Of a stretch of DNA of 16,354 nucleotides, positions 1-8,073 are shown piece by piece. The translations under genes and the position numbers were made by a program. Source of the stretch: UBA8437 sp963578885. Its GTDB lineage: Bacteria > Planctomycetota > Planctomycetia > Planctomycetales > Planctomycetaceae. The stretch's first letter is position 1, and each line of letters begins with the position of its first letter. Under the pieces are notes generated by a model. That model did no database searches. It worked only from the letters and a program-made list of their open reading frames with translations, and was not told the DNA's origin. The stretch lies in assembly GCA_963578885.1 (NCBI GenBank), contig CAUZEQ010000085.1:1-16354 (forward strand), read 5' to 3'.

Positions 1-2
1 CG

Positions 3-2690
3 GCCAAGGATGACAAGAAAAAGAAGAAGAAGGACGAACCGGTCAAGCCGACCGTGATGGCCACCGCGCACGCCGGTGGAGTCACCTCGTTGGTGCTCTC
101 GGCCGACGGAAACCAGCTTCTGACCGGCGGAGCAGACAAGCAGGCCAAGCTGTTTGCCATCACCGGAGCGCTGGTCCGCACTTATTCGGGTCACGCCAGC
201 GGGGTCCGGGCCGTGGCCCTGACCAGCGATCGAGTTATCGCTGCGGGGGACGACAAGACGGTCCGCAGTTGGACTCGTGCCAATGGAGCCGTCGGCCCGG
301 TCGTCACGCTTCCCTCGGCCGTGCTCGGACTGGCCGTCGACGCCCGGGGAGGGCGGGTCGCGGCCACGGGAGCCGACGGCAGCGTGAGGGTTGTGGACGT
401 CGTGGCTGGAGCCCAGCTCGAGTGGTTTCTCGGCCACGCCGGAGCGGTTCGCAGCGTGGCCTGGACCACCCCCGACACTCTGGTCAGCGGAGGAGACGAC
501 AAGTCGATCCGCACGGTCGTCGTCAGTGCCGCCTCGGTCCACATCGCCGATGCCACCTCCGTCGCCGACCTCGCTCTACTGCCCGACGGCAGCGGGTACT
601 TCACCGGTGGGGCCGACCGGACGCTGAAACACTGGACCGCCGACGGCAAGCCGCTGAGGACCTTCGCCACGCTCGCCGCGGGAGTCCGCCATGTCTCGAT
701 CAGCCCCGACGGCAAGACCGTCGCCGCCGGGGGCGATCCGTTGGCGGCCAACAAGGAGGTCCGAGTCTTCGCGGTGGCCGATGGCAAGCCACTGTGCACC
801 GTCGGGATGCCCGCCGGCGTCACCGCACTGGCAATGGCCGGCAACACCCGCCTGGCCGTCGCCGACTCGGGCAAGGCACTCCACTGGTTCGCCACCGCCA
901 ACGGCACGTTGCTGGAGACCACCGCCACAGCCGGCGTGGCCACCGACCTGGTCGCCGCCAACTCCGGCCGCACGCTCTACCTCGCCTCGGCCGACAACAA
1001 CGCCTGGGTCGTCGAAGCCGCGCTCGATCACCTGCTGATTGGCCACACGGGTGCCGCTGCTGGCGTTGCCTTCTCGAGCGACGGTCGCTGGGTGTTCTCG
1101 TGCGGAGCCGACAACACGCTGCGGCAGTGGGACACCACCACCGGCACCGCCACCCGCACCTACACCGGCAGCAACAAGCCCCTGCTGCGGCTGGCCGTCT
1201 CGGCCGACGGCAAGCGACTGGCCGCGGCCACCAACGACAACCGCATCCTCGGCTGGACACTGAAGGCCGATGCCGCAGCGGCGGCCGTCGCCAGCGACCT
1301 GGCGATCACCACCCCCGCGGCGATCGCCGACCTGGCAATCAATGGCGACGGCACGGTGATCGCAACCGCCGGAGCCGACAACGTGGTCTCGCTGTGGCAC
1401 ACACCGACCGGCACGCTGCTCGAACGGCTGCCCGGACACACCAGCACGCTGCGGAGCGTCGCGATCTCGGCCGACTCTCGCCGAGTCGTCAGCGGAGCCA
1501 ACGATCGGTTCGTCTTCCGCCATGGCCCCGCCGTTGTGAATGCCTTCAGGGCTCACGCAACACCGATCCGAGCCGCAGCGTTCACACCCGATGGCAAGCA
1601 GTTGATTACCGCCGGAGACGACAAGCGAGTGGCTCGCTGGATGGTCCCCGATGGCCAGCCGGTCAACGAGTACGCCGGATCCGCAGGAATCGTCCGGGCG
1701 GTGGCCGTCAGTGGAAACGGAAAACTGGTGGCCGCCGGAGGTGATGACAAGATCCTCAGGACCTGGACACTGGCCGAGGGCCAGGCGGTGGCACAGGTGA
1801 CTCTGCCGGCAGCGATCACCGGAGTCGCACTCGATTCGGCCGGCACAACCGTCGCGGCCACCAGCGACCTGGTCGTTCGCCAGTACGACCTGGCCAACGT
1901 AAAGGGCAAACCGACGCTGGTGACGCACCAGGACGGGCATGGACACACCAAGACCGTCACGGCCATCGCACTGGCTACCACCGCCGATCGTGGCATGGTC
2001 ACGGTCGGGCTGGATCGGACCCTGCGGCACTGGTACGCGGCACAGGGGCCGGCCCGGACCGAATTCGTCGGACACATCGGGCCGGTCTACGCATCGGCCT
2101 TCAGCCCCGATGAGAAGTTCCTGGCGACCGCCGGAGGTGATCGGACCGTGCGGATGTGGAGTGTCGAGACGGGCGAGGCGGCCTCGGTCATGAAAGGGCA
2201 CACTCACCAGGTCACCGGAGTCGCGTTCAACCCCAAGGTCAAGCAGATGGTCAGCATCAGCCTCGATGGCACGATGTGGGTCTGGCCCCTGGAGGGTGAC
2301 TTCAACCCCCGGCGTTTCAGCGAGGGCATCGAGGGAGGTCTGCTCGACGTGGCGATCACCCCCAACGGCAACGGCATTTCGGTGGTCGGCCGCGACCGCC
2401 GCTTCCGGCTGCTGAACCGCACGACTCTCAAGCCCGTCCGCGACATGCCCGGCCACGCCAGCCCGGTCTGCGCCGTCAAGTTCAACGGAACAGGCAGTCG
2501 AGCCGTGACGCTCGATCGTTCGGGCAAGCTCTTCCTCTGGGACACCTCCAACGGCAACATCCGCTTCCACCAGCAGTTGCCGCTCAAGCGAGCCACCTCG
2601 ATGGCCTTCACCCCCGACGGCAGCGAGGTCTTCGTGGCCGGCTCCGACAAGCGAGTCCTCAGAGTCGTCATCCCCACCGCCGCCCGCTAA
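3..2690 (+). CDS. Large WD40-repeat protein, N-terminus outside window
   Basis: The reading frame is open from the window edge. In-frame codons before the GTG at 54 encode AKDDKKKKKKDEPVKPT, a Lys-rich linker, so that GTG is probably an internal Val and the gene begins upstream. From about base 60 to the TAA at 2688-2690 the protein is an unbroken series of roughly 40-residue WD-type repeats, with blade motifs such as GH..xVxxVAFSPDGKxLATAGxDxTVRxW. I count 21, which would fit three seven-bladed propellers. WD40 propellers are protein-interaction platforms and have no catalytic residues. In Planctomycetes such proteins often carry an N-terminal haem c-type domain or signal peptide; whether this one does cannot be seen. 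Many repeats are degenerate and lack the WD dipeptide. The gene is convergent with the downstream cluster, so a shared function is not implied. Family call is sure; role unknown. Confidence 0.93.
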   Translation, partial: AKDDKKKKKKDEPVKPTVMATAHAGGVTSLVLSADGNQLLTGGADKQAKLFAITGALVRTYSGHASGVRAVALTSDRVIAAGDDKTVRSWTRANGAVGPVVTLPSAVLGLAVDARGGRVAATGADGSVRVVDVVAGAQLEWFLGHAGAVRSVAWTTPDTLVSGGDDKSIRTVVVSAASVHIADATSVADLALLPDGSGYFTGGADRTLKHWTADGKPLRTFATLAAGVRHVSISPDGKTVAAGGDPLAANKEVRVFAVADGKPLCTVGMPAGVTALAMAGNTRLAVADSGKALHWFATANGTLLETTATAGVATDLVAANSGRTLYLASADNNAWVVEAALDHLLIGHTGAAAGVAFSSDGRWVFSCGADNTLRQWDTTTGTATRTYTGSNKPLLRLAVSADGKRLAAATNDNRILGWTLKADAAAAAVASDLAITTPAAIADLAINGDGTVIATAGADNVVSLWHTPTGTLLERLPGHTSTLRSVAISADSRRVVSGANDRFVFRHGPAVVNAFRAHATPIRAAAFTPDGKQLITAGDDKRVARWMVPDGQPVNEYAGSAGIVRAVAVSGNGKLVAAGGDDKILRTWTLAEGQAVAQVTLPAAITGVALDSAGTTVAATSDLVVRQYDLANVKGKPTLVTHQDGHGHTKTVTAIALATTADRGMVTVGLDRTLRHWYAAQGPARTEFVGHIGPVYASAFSPDEKFLATAGGDRTVRMWSVETGEAASVMKGHTHQVTGVAFNPKVKQMVSISLDGTMWVWPLEGDFNPRRFSEGIEGGLLDVAITPNGNGISVVGRDRRFRLLNRTTLKPVRDMPGHASPVCAVKFNGTGSRAVTLDRSGKLFLWDTSNGNIRFHQQLPLKRATSMAFTPDGSEVFVAGSDKRVLRVVIPTAAR

Positions 2691-2691
2691 T

Positions 2692-2795
2692 CCCCAACTG
2701 GGGTCAGAGCTTGAATAGTGAATAGTGGCTTACCGAGACTCCGTATTCTTCCGAGTCACCGGTCTCTATTCACTATTCAAGCTCTGACCCCAATT
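2692..2795. repeat. REP-like long inverted repeat between convergent genes
   Basis: Bases 2699-2725 and 2766-2792 are perfect reverse complements over 27 bp (arm begins TGGGGTCAGAGCTTGAATAG), with a 40-base centre. The centre can fold further: ACCG 2732-2735 with CGGT 2760-2763, and GACTC 2737-2741 with GAGTC 2753-2757. The arms are much more AT-rich than the genes on either side. The element fills almost all of the 107 bp between the WD40 stop and the lipoprotein stop, so the hairpin could end or protect both transcripts. It shares the core GGGGTCAGRGC with the hairpin at 9076-9110. From memory, motifs of this type are dispersed REP elements linked to RAYT transposases; that is recognition, not a search result. 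No U-run of a classic terminator follows either arm. Confidence 0.8.
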
Positions 2796-2797
2796 AT

Positions 2798-4513
2798 TTA
2801 GTAGCCGATGATCTGGATTTCGGCGAGGCCGGCGAAGTTGCTGGGAGCCCAGAGGGACTTGGCCTTGAGGATGACGTAACGGCCCTGGACCTGGCCGACG
2901 GGCAGCAGGATGCTGAAGTCGGGTGGGGCCGGGGCTCCGGGGGCGACGGGGACGCCCGGGGCTCGAGGGATGATGCTGCTGATTTCCGGTGTCAGGTCGG
3001 TTCTCGAGTTCGAGACGTAGACGTCGACTTCCTTCCAGCCTCGATCACGCTGGCCGCTGCCGTTGTAGTTCCAGACACGCACGGCGGTGACGGTTTTTTC
3101 GGAGCCGAGGTCGAGGATGATGGTTCCGGGCTTCTCGAGCGAGTGCCGCCACCCGGTCATCAGGTCCTCGGCGTCCCACTTGCCGTCGACGACCGCGGTT
3201 GCGGGGCTGTCGTCGTACTGTCCGGCTGAATAGGCCACCTTGACGCCTGCCAGTGGAGCCGGCTCGATCGCGCCGATCATCACCGCCAGCATTCGTGCTG
3301 CTTTGGCCGTCGCGGCCTGGTCCACTTCCTTGCGGGCAGCAACCTCGACCAGTCGCGCCGGCAGCTTCAGCAGCAGATCGGCTGTGGCCTGGTCGACGCT
3401 AAAGGGCAGTCCGCGCAGCGCGATCAGGTCGTCCTGTCCGTGCCGCGACATCGCCGTGTAGGCGGCTCGCAAGGCCGGTTCCAATTCGGGTCCGTCGGCG
3501 TGCAGCGCCCCGAGCAGCACGGGGAGTGTCTCGGGAGGCGGATCGATGACGTCCGAGAGTGCCTTGAGCACGGCGGCCTTGTGAGCGGGCGACTTGGCCT
3601 TGGCGAGTAACGGCAGCAACAGCGGACCGGCTCCCGGATCCTTCAACCGCCCGATCTCACGCACCGCATCCGGCCAACTCGCTTCCTGCTCAGCCCGCGA
3701 CAACACTCCGACCATCGCCGGTACCGCGAGTTCGGGTCGCCGCAGCCGCCTGAGCATCTCGAGCGTGTTCTTGACCAGCAACGGCTTGTCCTGGCTGCGA
3801 ACCGCCTCGAGCAGCAGCGGGATCGCCGTGTCGGGGTCTCGACGCAGCTGGTTCTGAGCCGCACGGACTTCGCTGCGCTGTTTCGAGGCGAGCATCTTCA
3901 TCCACGAACCCAGCCTCCGGCGTGCCGCCCGGTGAGCTTCGATCTCCGCCTTGAGTTCGCGGACCGAATCGCGTTCCTTTGTGGTCGGTGCCATCGACAG
4001 CACCCCATCCAGCGCCGCGGTCGCTTCGTCCAGCTTCCCCGACTCCTGCAACTCCTTCGCCTCGACCAGTCTCCCGGCCCGCTTCTGGGCCTTCTCCTCG
4101 GCCAACCTCTTCACCTCGGCTTCACGGGCCGAGGAGAGTTGCGACTTGAGCGATTCGAGTTCCTGGCTGCCGGCGGTCTTCTCGAGTGTGTCCTCGGCTT
4201 CGGCCTTTGCCAAAAACGCCTCGGCCGCCTCGAGCTGCTTCTGAGCCTCATCGAGCCTGGCGTGATCGAGGTGATCGACGGCCAAGGCCAATGGAGCGGC
4301 CCACACCGCAGGCGGTGGCGGCTGGTCGGCATTCGCCTGCTTATTTCCGCCAAGTCCACCACGTCCGCCATCGGTCCCCGCGGCCGCGGTGTCGCCGCCG
4401 CCCGAGGATGGCTCGTCGTCGCCGCAACCCGAGAGCATCACCAGCAGGCCCAGGGTGAGCCACACAGCGGGCAACCAACGGAATGCGAAGGTGGTGGAGT
4501 GCAAGGCGATCAC
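2798..4513 (-). CDS. Lipoprotein with helical repeats and C-terminal discoidin-like domain
   Basis: 571 aa. Starts at GTG 4513, nine bases after the stop of the TPR gene. Residues 1-30 are a lipoprotein signal: hydrophobic core 14-28, lipobox L27-S28-G29-C30. A Gly/Ser/Thr/Pro-rich tether (31-70) follows, then charged helices likely to be coiled coil or TPR-like (about 75-200), a region of HEAT-like helical pairs (about 215-410), and a C-terminal F5/8 type C-like beta domain (about 423-571) with AVVDGKWD and W-R-x-S-L-E-KPGTIILDLG. The domain has a Pro-rich insertion at 516-532. Discoidin domains bind sugars or proteins, so a cell-wall or surface-binding lipoprotein is plausible. It is the last gene of the cluster and could play the outer-membrane anchoring part that Pal plays in Tol-Pal, although no OmpA-like peptidoglycan domain is visible. 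No strong Shine-Dalgarno; translation is probably coupled to the gene before it. Confidence 0.85.
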   Translation of the reverse strand: MIALHSTTFAFRWLPAVWLTLGLLVMLSGCGDDEPSSGGGDTAAAGTDGGRGGLGGNKQANADQPPPPAVWAAPLALAVDHLDHARLDEAQKQLEAAEAFLAKAEAEDTLEKTAGSQELESLKSQLSSAREAEVKRLAEEKAQKRAGRLVEAKELQESGKLDEATAALDGVLSMAPTTKERDSVRELKAEIEAHRAARRRLGSWMKMLASKQRSEVRAAQNQLRRDPDTAIPLLLEAVRSQDKPLLVKNTLEMLRRLRRPELAVPAMVGVLSRAEQEASWPDAVREIGRLKDPGAGPLLLPLLAKAKSPAHKAAVLKALSDVIDPPPETLPVLLGALHADGPELEPALRAAYTAMSRHGQDDLIALRGLPFSVDQATADLLLKLPARLVEVAARKEVDQAATAKAARMLAVMIGAIEPAPLAGVKVAYSAGQYDDSPATAVVDGKWDAEDLMTGWRHSLEKPGTIILDLGSEKTVTAVRVWNYNGSGQRDRGWKEVDVYVSNSRTDLTPEISSIIPRAPGVPVAPGAPAPPDFSILLPVGQVQGRYVILKAKSLWAPSNFAGLAEIQIIGY

Positions 4514-4522
4514 GGCGGGAGG

Positions 4523-6181
4523 CTAGTCGGCTTTCTTGGCTCCGCCGAGCGTGACGGAGATCTTGTACTTGTTCTGCAGGTGAGCGTGTGCCTGGCTGGC
4601 TTCACCCCGCTTGGGGAATCTCTTGCAGACCTGCTGAAACGTCTTGATCGCCTGCTCTTTCTGCCCGGCCGATTCGCGGGTGTAGCCGATCTGCAGCATG
4701 GCCCAGGGAGCCGAATTGGGAGCCCCGCCGATGATCTGGTTGTAGAGGATCACCGCTTCCTTGTACTGCTTCAGCCGGCGGTGGCACCTCGCCATCTCGG
4801 TGTAGTTGCTCGGGAAGTTCGTGCACTGCCGGTAGAACCCGATCGCTTCCTTGTTCTTGCCCCAGTCGCGATAGGCGGTGGCGATGTTCCAGAGCCAGGT
4901 CTGGGTGTTCTTGAGATCGGACTTGAGCAGGTCCTGGTAGATGGCGATCGCCTTGTCGTAGTTCCGGGCGTAGTGGTGGTAGGTGTAGGCGATGGTCGAG
5001 TGCCAGCGGTGGGGGTTCTCGACATCGAGCGCGATATTGCGGCGGTAGGCCAGCACGCACGGCTCGTACTTCTTCTGGTCGCGGTAGGTCGTGGCCACCT
5101 GGTTGTTGCCTTCGATCCGGTTCTTGAACCGGGAATAGACGGCACGGGCCTCGTCGTAGCGGCCCTTGCGGCGGAAGAACCCGGCCAGGCGTCCGAGCAC
5201 GTCGTCGTCGGTGCCGAAGGCCTTCTGGATGTCGGCATAGGTCGTCTCGACCCGCTTGTCGCGCCGGGACGACTCGTGCAGGTCGGCGATCCAGTAGTAG
5301 TGCTGCCGGGCGGCGGCCTTCTGCTGGTCGGTCTCACGCTCGCTCGGCACGTTCTGCCGCACCCAGGCCACTCCCAGGTCGGCCAGCTTGTGACCCCGGG
5401 CCCGCTGCTTCTCGTCGCCGCTGTAGCCGCGGACCGGCGAATGCAGGTGGGCCACGACCTGGCCGGTCAGTGTCTGGTCCTTCCAGGTCGTCTCCAGCGA
5501 CTTGACCCCGTCGTCGAAGGCGACCAGGTAGAAGTGGTAGCTGGCGAGGTTCTTGGAGGCATCGCGGCAGATCGCGGCCGTTTCACGGGTCCGCTTGATC
5601 TCGAACGCCAGCGTCTTCCACAACTCGACGCGCGTCTTGCTGTCCTTCAGCGTGGTGGCGATCGCGATCAGGTCGTTGATGGAATAAACCGACACCAGGT
5701 GGTCGGGGTAGGTGGTCAGCACCTCCCGGTACGCCTTCTTGGCCTTGCGGATCTCGCCCATGTTCTTGTAGGTCTGGCCGATGTAGTACATCGACGCGGT
5801 CGCCTCGGGCGACTCGGGCCAGTAATCCAGGACCGACTGGAAGCCCTCCTTGATGGAGGTGTTCAGTTTCCTGAGCTGTCGTTGGCAGAGGCTCCACTTG
5901 AGTTGCGAGTAGGGAGCCGCCTCACTGTCCTCGTACAGCGTCAGGTACTTCTCGTACTCGGCCAACGCCACCTTCCACTTCTTCTCACCGTAGTACTTCT
6001 CGGCAATCTTCAACTGGTACCGCTCGACCTCGCGGAGCTTCTTCCAGCGGTCCAGAGACAGCTCGTCAAGTCGCGCAGCGGTCGCCTGGGAACTCAACGC
6101 CGTTCCCATCACCACGGCGGCGATCACCAGCACTTTGCTGTAGAGACCCTTCACTTGTTTGCCTTGCGTGCTTCGAGCCAT
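4523..6181 (-). CDS. Exported TPR-repeat protein
   Basis: 552 aa from ATG 6181. This start has a GGAG eight bases upstream, yields a signal peptide (core VLVIAAVVMG at 17-26, likely cleavage after ATA near 35) and overlaps the DUF4159 gene by 31 bases. A second candidate is GTG 6154, whose last two bases plus the next form that gene's TGA; it gives a shorter but equally good signal peptide. The frame stays open to 6337, but those codons read the DUF4159 gene out of frame. The mature part is almost all helical, with TPR-like units near 57-90, 128-162, 326-357, 393-424, 426-458, 459-485 and 491-524 (patterns such as W..IA.AY...G...EAI.FY.......P). It ends in a short basic tail after KYKISVTLGG. 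It probably acts in the periplasm as a scaffold for envelope proteins, as CpoB/YbgF does beside Tol-Pal. No enzyme motif seen. Confidence 0.85.
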   Translation of the reverse strand: MARSTQGKQVKGLYSKVLVIAAVVMGTALSSQATAARLDELSLDRWKKLREVERYQLKIAEKYYGEKKWKVALAEYEKYLTLYEDSEAAPYSQLKWSLCQRQLRKLNTSIKEGFQSVLDYWPESPEATASMYYIGQTYKNMGEIRKAKKAYREVLTTYPDHLVSVYSINDLIAIATTLKDSKTRVELWKTLAFEIKRTRETAAICRDASKNLASYHFYLVAFDDGVKSLETTWKDQTLTGQVVAHLHSPVRGYSGDEKQRARGHKLADLGVAWVRQNVPSERETDQQKAAARQHYYWIADLHESSRRDKRVETTYADIQKAFGTDDDVLGRLAGFFRRKGRYDEARAVYSRFKNRIEGNNQVATTYRDQKKYEPCVLAYRRNIALDVENPHRWHSTIAYTYHHYARNYDKAIAIYQDLLKSDLKNTQTWLWNIATAYRDWGKNKEAIGFYRQCTNFPSNYTEMARCHRRLKQYKEAVILYNQIIGGAPNSAPWAMLQIGYTRESAGQKEQAIKTFQQVCKRFPKRGEASQAHAHLQNKYKISVTLGGAKKAD

Positions 6182-8049
6182 TTCGAATACTCCGCGTGAG
6201 AGTAGTTGATGACGTTGGTGCCCAGCTGGTAGCAGTACTCGAAGATCTCGGGCTTGACCCCCGAATGACCGTCGGCCCAAGCGTCGCCGATATCGCCGGG
6301 ATGATAGTAACACACCCAGCGGCCGTCGACCTTCCATCCCAGTGCGACGGTTCCTCCATGAGGTGCCACGTAGGGCAGGAAGGGGATCTGGTAGGGAATG
6401 CGGTGGATCACGTCGTCCAGCGGAATCGGCACCGGGTCGACCGTCGGCAATACGCGACGCATCATCGACAGGAACTGGTTGTGGAAGTGACCGCTGCCCC
6501 CGTTGTCGCCGAAGATCATCCCGTGCTTCTCGGTCAGGTAGTTCCGCAACACCTTCACCTCGTTGTTCGACAGCGAGATGCTCTTCTGACCGGTCAGGTA
6601 GACCATCGGCGGGCTCTTGCCGATCGGGAAGTTATTCAACTGCATCACCGTACGTGACTCGGTCTTGTTGTGGACCTTCTGCTGAGTGCGGACGTTGTAT
6701 TCGATCAGCATGTTCAGGTCGGCCCCGATGCCGAAGTCCTGGTCCCAGTCTCCGCCGGAGTATTCGAGCCGGATGAACCGCACCTTGCCGAACTTGGTGC
6801 CTCCGGCGTATCCCGCCCCCTTGCCCTGGCCGTAGCCGACCTTGTAGGCGTGGTGAGTCAACTCGGTCAGCTGCAGCTTGATGTCGTCGATCGGGGGGAC
6901 GTGGAACAGGATCGCCGAGAACGGGTTGACGATGTACTTCAGCTTGATGACCTTCTGGACCTTGACCTGCTGCACGATCTGCTGCTGCTCGCCTCCACCG
7001 GCCGGCATCTCGTAGATCTCGCTGCAGCCACCGATCTGGCCCAGCAGCAGAAAGGTCAGCGCAAAGGCGAAGCTGTAACTGACCAGCGCTGTGAGAGACT
7101 GGTTCAGCTTGCGAACGTGCTGCCCGTAGTACCAGGCGTCGAGGTCCAGCGGGTTCCAGTTGTAGGCCACCGCCTCGGGGTCGTACCTCCACCAGCGATC
7201 GATCGGATCCTCGGGCGTCCCGCACCGCTCATCGAGCACATCCGCGGCGATCCGCCGCCGCTGCTCCCACTGCCAGAACTTCCAGGTCGCCGGGACCACC
7301 AGCCCGAAGAGAAGGCCGACCAGCCAGAGACTGTTATTAAGCGTGTCGAGGTACTCGGCGACGGGATAAAACCGCACATCATCCCTGACGACGAATGACC
7401 AGCGGCCGACACCCAGCAGGTAATCGAACCACAACGGCAGGTAGAGGAAGTGCACGCTGGCCAACGGCAGCACCGCCAGAGTAACCCAGCGGATCGGGTA
7501 CTTCTGTCGTCGTGCCCAGAGAACCAGGCCGGGAGCAAACAGCAGTGCCCACAGGCACAGCTGTCCCAACTTGCCCTCGAGGTCAGCCACCCCACCGGTC
7601 ACCGCCTCGAGCGGCTCCTCGGAATCCCGACGGACCCGTTCGTAGAACTGCGACGCCGTCTCGACTCCGTACACCACCCAGATCAGCCCGATCAGGAACA
7701 GCAGCCCGGTGCCGACCCGAGCCAATTGCGTGGTCACGACGTTCCACTCGAGTGCATCTGAGAGGTAGACCGACATCTGCCAGCCGATCACGAAGGTGGC
7801 GGTGTAGACCGCCGAGCGATGAACCGGATTGTGATCGCGGTTGCGAATCGCCCAACCGGTCCAGGCCACCGCCAACCCGGTCGCGGACAGGAACACCAGG
7901 TTCCTGAGCACCAACGTCACGGTGCCGGCGGACCCCGGTCGGAACCACAGCCAGTCGGCACTGGCAAGAGCCCACAGACCCGCCACCACCGCGGTCACCA
8001 GGACCGGGTGCCGCAGCAGCTTTTCGATGAGCAGCTTGAGGCGGTTCAT
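6151..8049 (-). CDS. Multi-TM membrane protein with C-terminal DUF4159 domain
   Basis: 632 aa from ATG 8049. The N-terminal half is membrane: hydrophobic segments near 14-33, 47-67, 79-97, 111-128, 164-180, 188-208, 240-256 and 318-338 (seven or eight helices). Residues 420-618 match the DUF4159 pattern: FIRLEYSGGDWDQD, PPMVYLTGQKSISLSNNEV, an LRNYL...GMIFGDNGG stretch, RRVLP, and YYHPGDIGDAW near the end. DUF4159 resembles the class I glutamine-amidotransferase-like/flavodoxin-like folds (from memory), but an obvious catalytic Cys-His pair is not evident, so a binding role is as likely as catalysis. A Gln/Gly-rich linker (about 349-361) separates membrane and soluble parts. With seven helices the domain would be periplasmic, with eight cytoplasmic; I cannot decide. 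There is no clear Shine-Dalgarno; the gene starts 24 bases after the small single-TM gene. Its stop overlaps the TPR gene. Confidence 0.88.
   Translation of the reverse strand: MNRLKLLIEKLLRHPVLVTAVVAGLWALASADWLWFRPGSAGTVTLVLRNLVFLSATGLAVAWTGWAIRNRDHNPVHRSAVYTATFVIGWQMSVYLSDALEWNVVTTQLARVGTGLLFLIGLIWVVYGVETASQFYERVRRDSEEPLEAVTGGVADLEGKLGQLCLWALLFAPGLVLWARRQKYPIRWVTLAVLPLASVHFLYLPLWFDYLLGVGRWSFVVRDDVRFYPVAEYLDTLNNSLWLVGLLFGLVVPATWKFWQWEQRRRIAADVLDERCGTPEDPIDRWWRYDPEAVAYNWNPLDLDAWYYGQHVRKLNQSLTALVSYSFAFALTFLLLGQIGGCSEIYEMPAGGGEQQQIVQQVKVQKVIKLKYIVNPFSAILFHVPPIDDIKLQLTELTHHAYKVGYGQGKGAGYAGGTKFGKVRFIRLEYSGGDWDQDFGIGADLNMLIEYNVRTQQKVHNKTESRTVMQLNNFPIGKSPPMVYLTGQKSISLSNNEVKVLRNYLTEKHGMIFGDNGGSGHFHNQFLSMMRRVLPTVDPVPIPLDDVIHRIPYQIPFLPYVAPHGGTVALGWKVDGRWVCYYHPGDIGDAWADGHSGVKPEIFEYCYQLGTNVINYSHAEYSKWLEARKANK
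6190..6193 (-). promoter_or_regulatory. Shine-Dalgarno for the TPR gene (start-deciding)
   Basis: GGAG on the minus strand, eight bases before ATG 6181, inside the end of the DUF4159 gene. It favours the ATG over GTG 6154. The GTG itself has only AAGG seven bases upstream. Confidence 0.5.
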
Positions 8050-8073
8050 GAAGCGGTTCAGCTGGCGGAGTGA

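Noticed and set aside
576..2570. Minus-strand ORF of 664 codons opposite the WD40 gene
   Set aside because: The periodic WD repeats on the plus strand make its apparent repeats a mirror effect; there is no start context or domain.
3932..6199. Long plus-strand ORF (755 codons) opposite the TPR and lipoprotein genes
   Set aside because: It lies antisense to two well-supported genes with signal peptides and recognisable repeats. Its translation is Leu/Val/Gly/Arg-rich without any domain, as expected for a mirror frame in GC-rich DNA.
7019..7046. GGC at the end of a TM helix in the DUF4159 protein, looking like a lipobox
   Set aside because: It follows the last of several TM helices about 340 residues into the protein, not an N-terminal signal, so lipidation there is unlikely.
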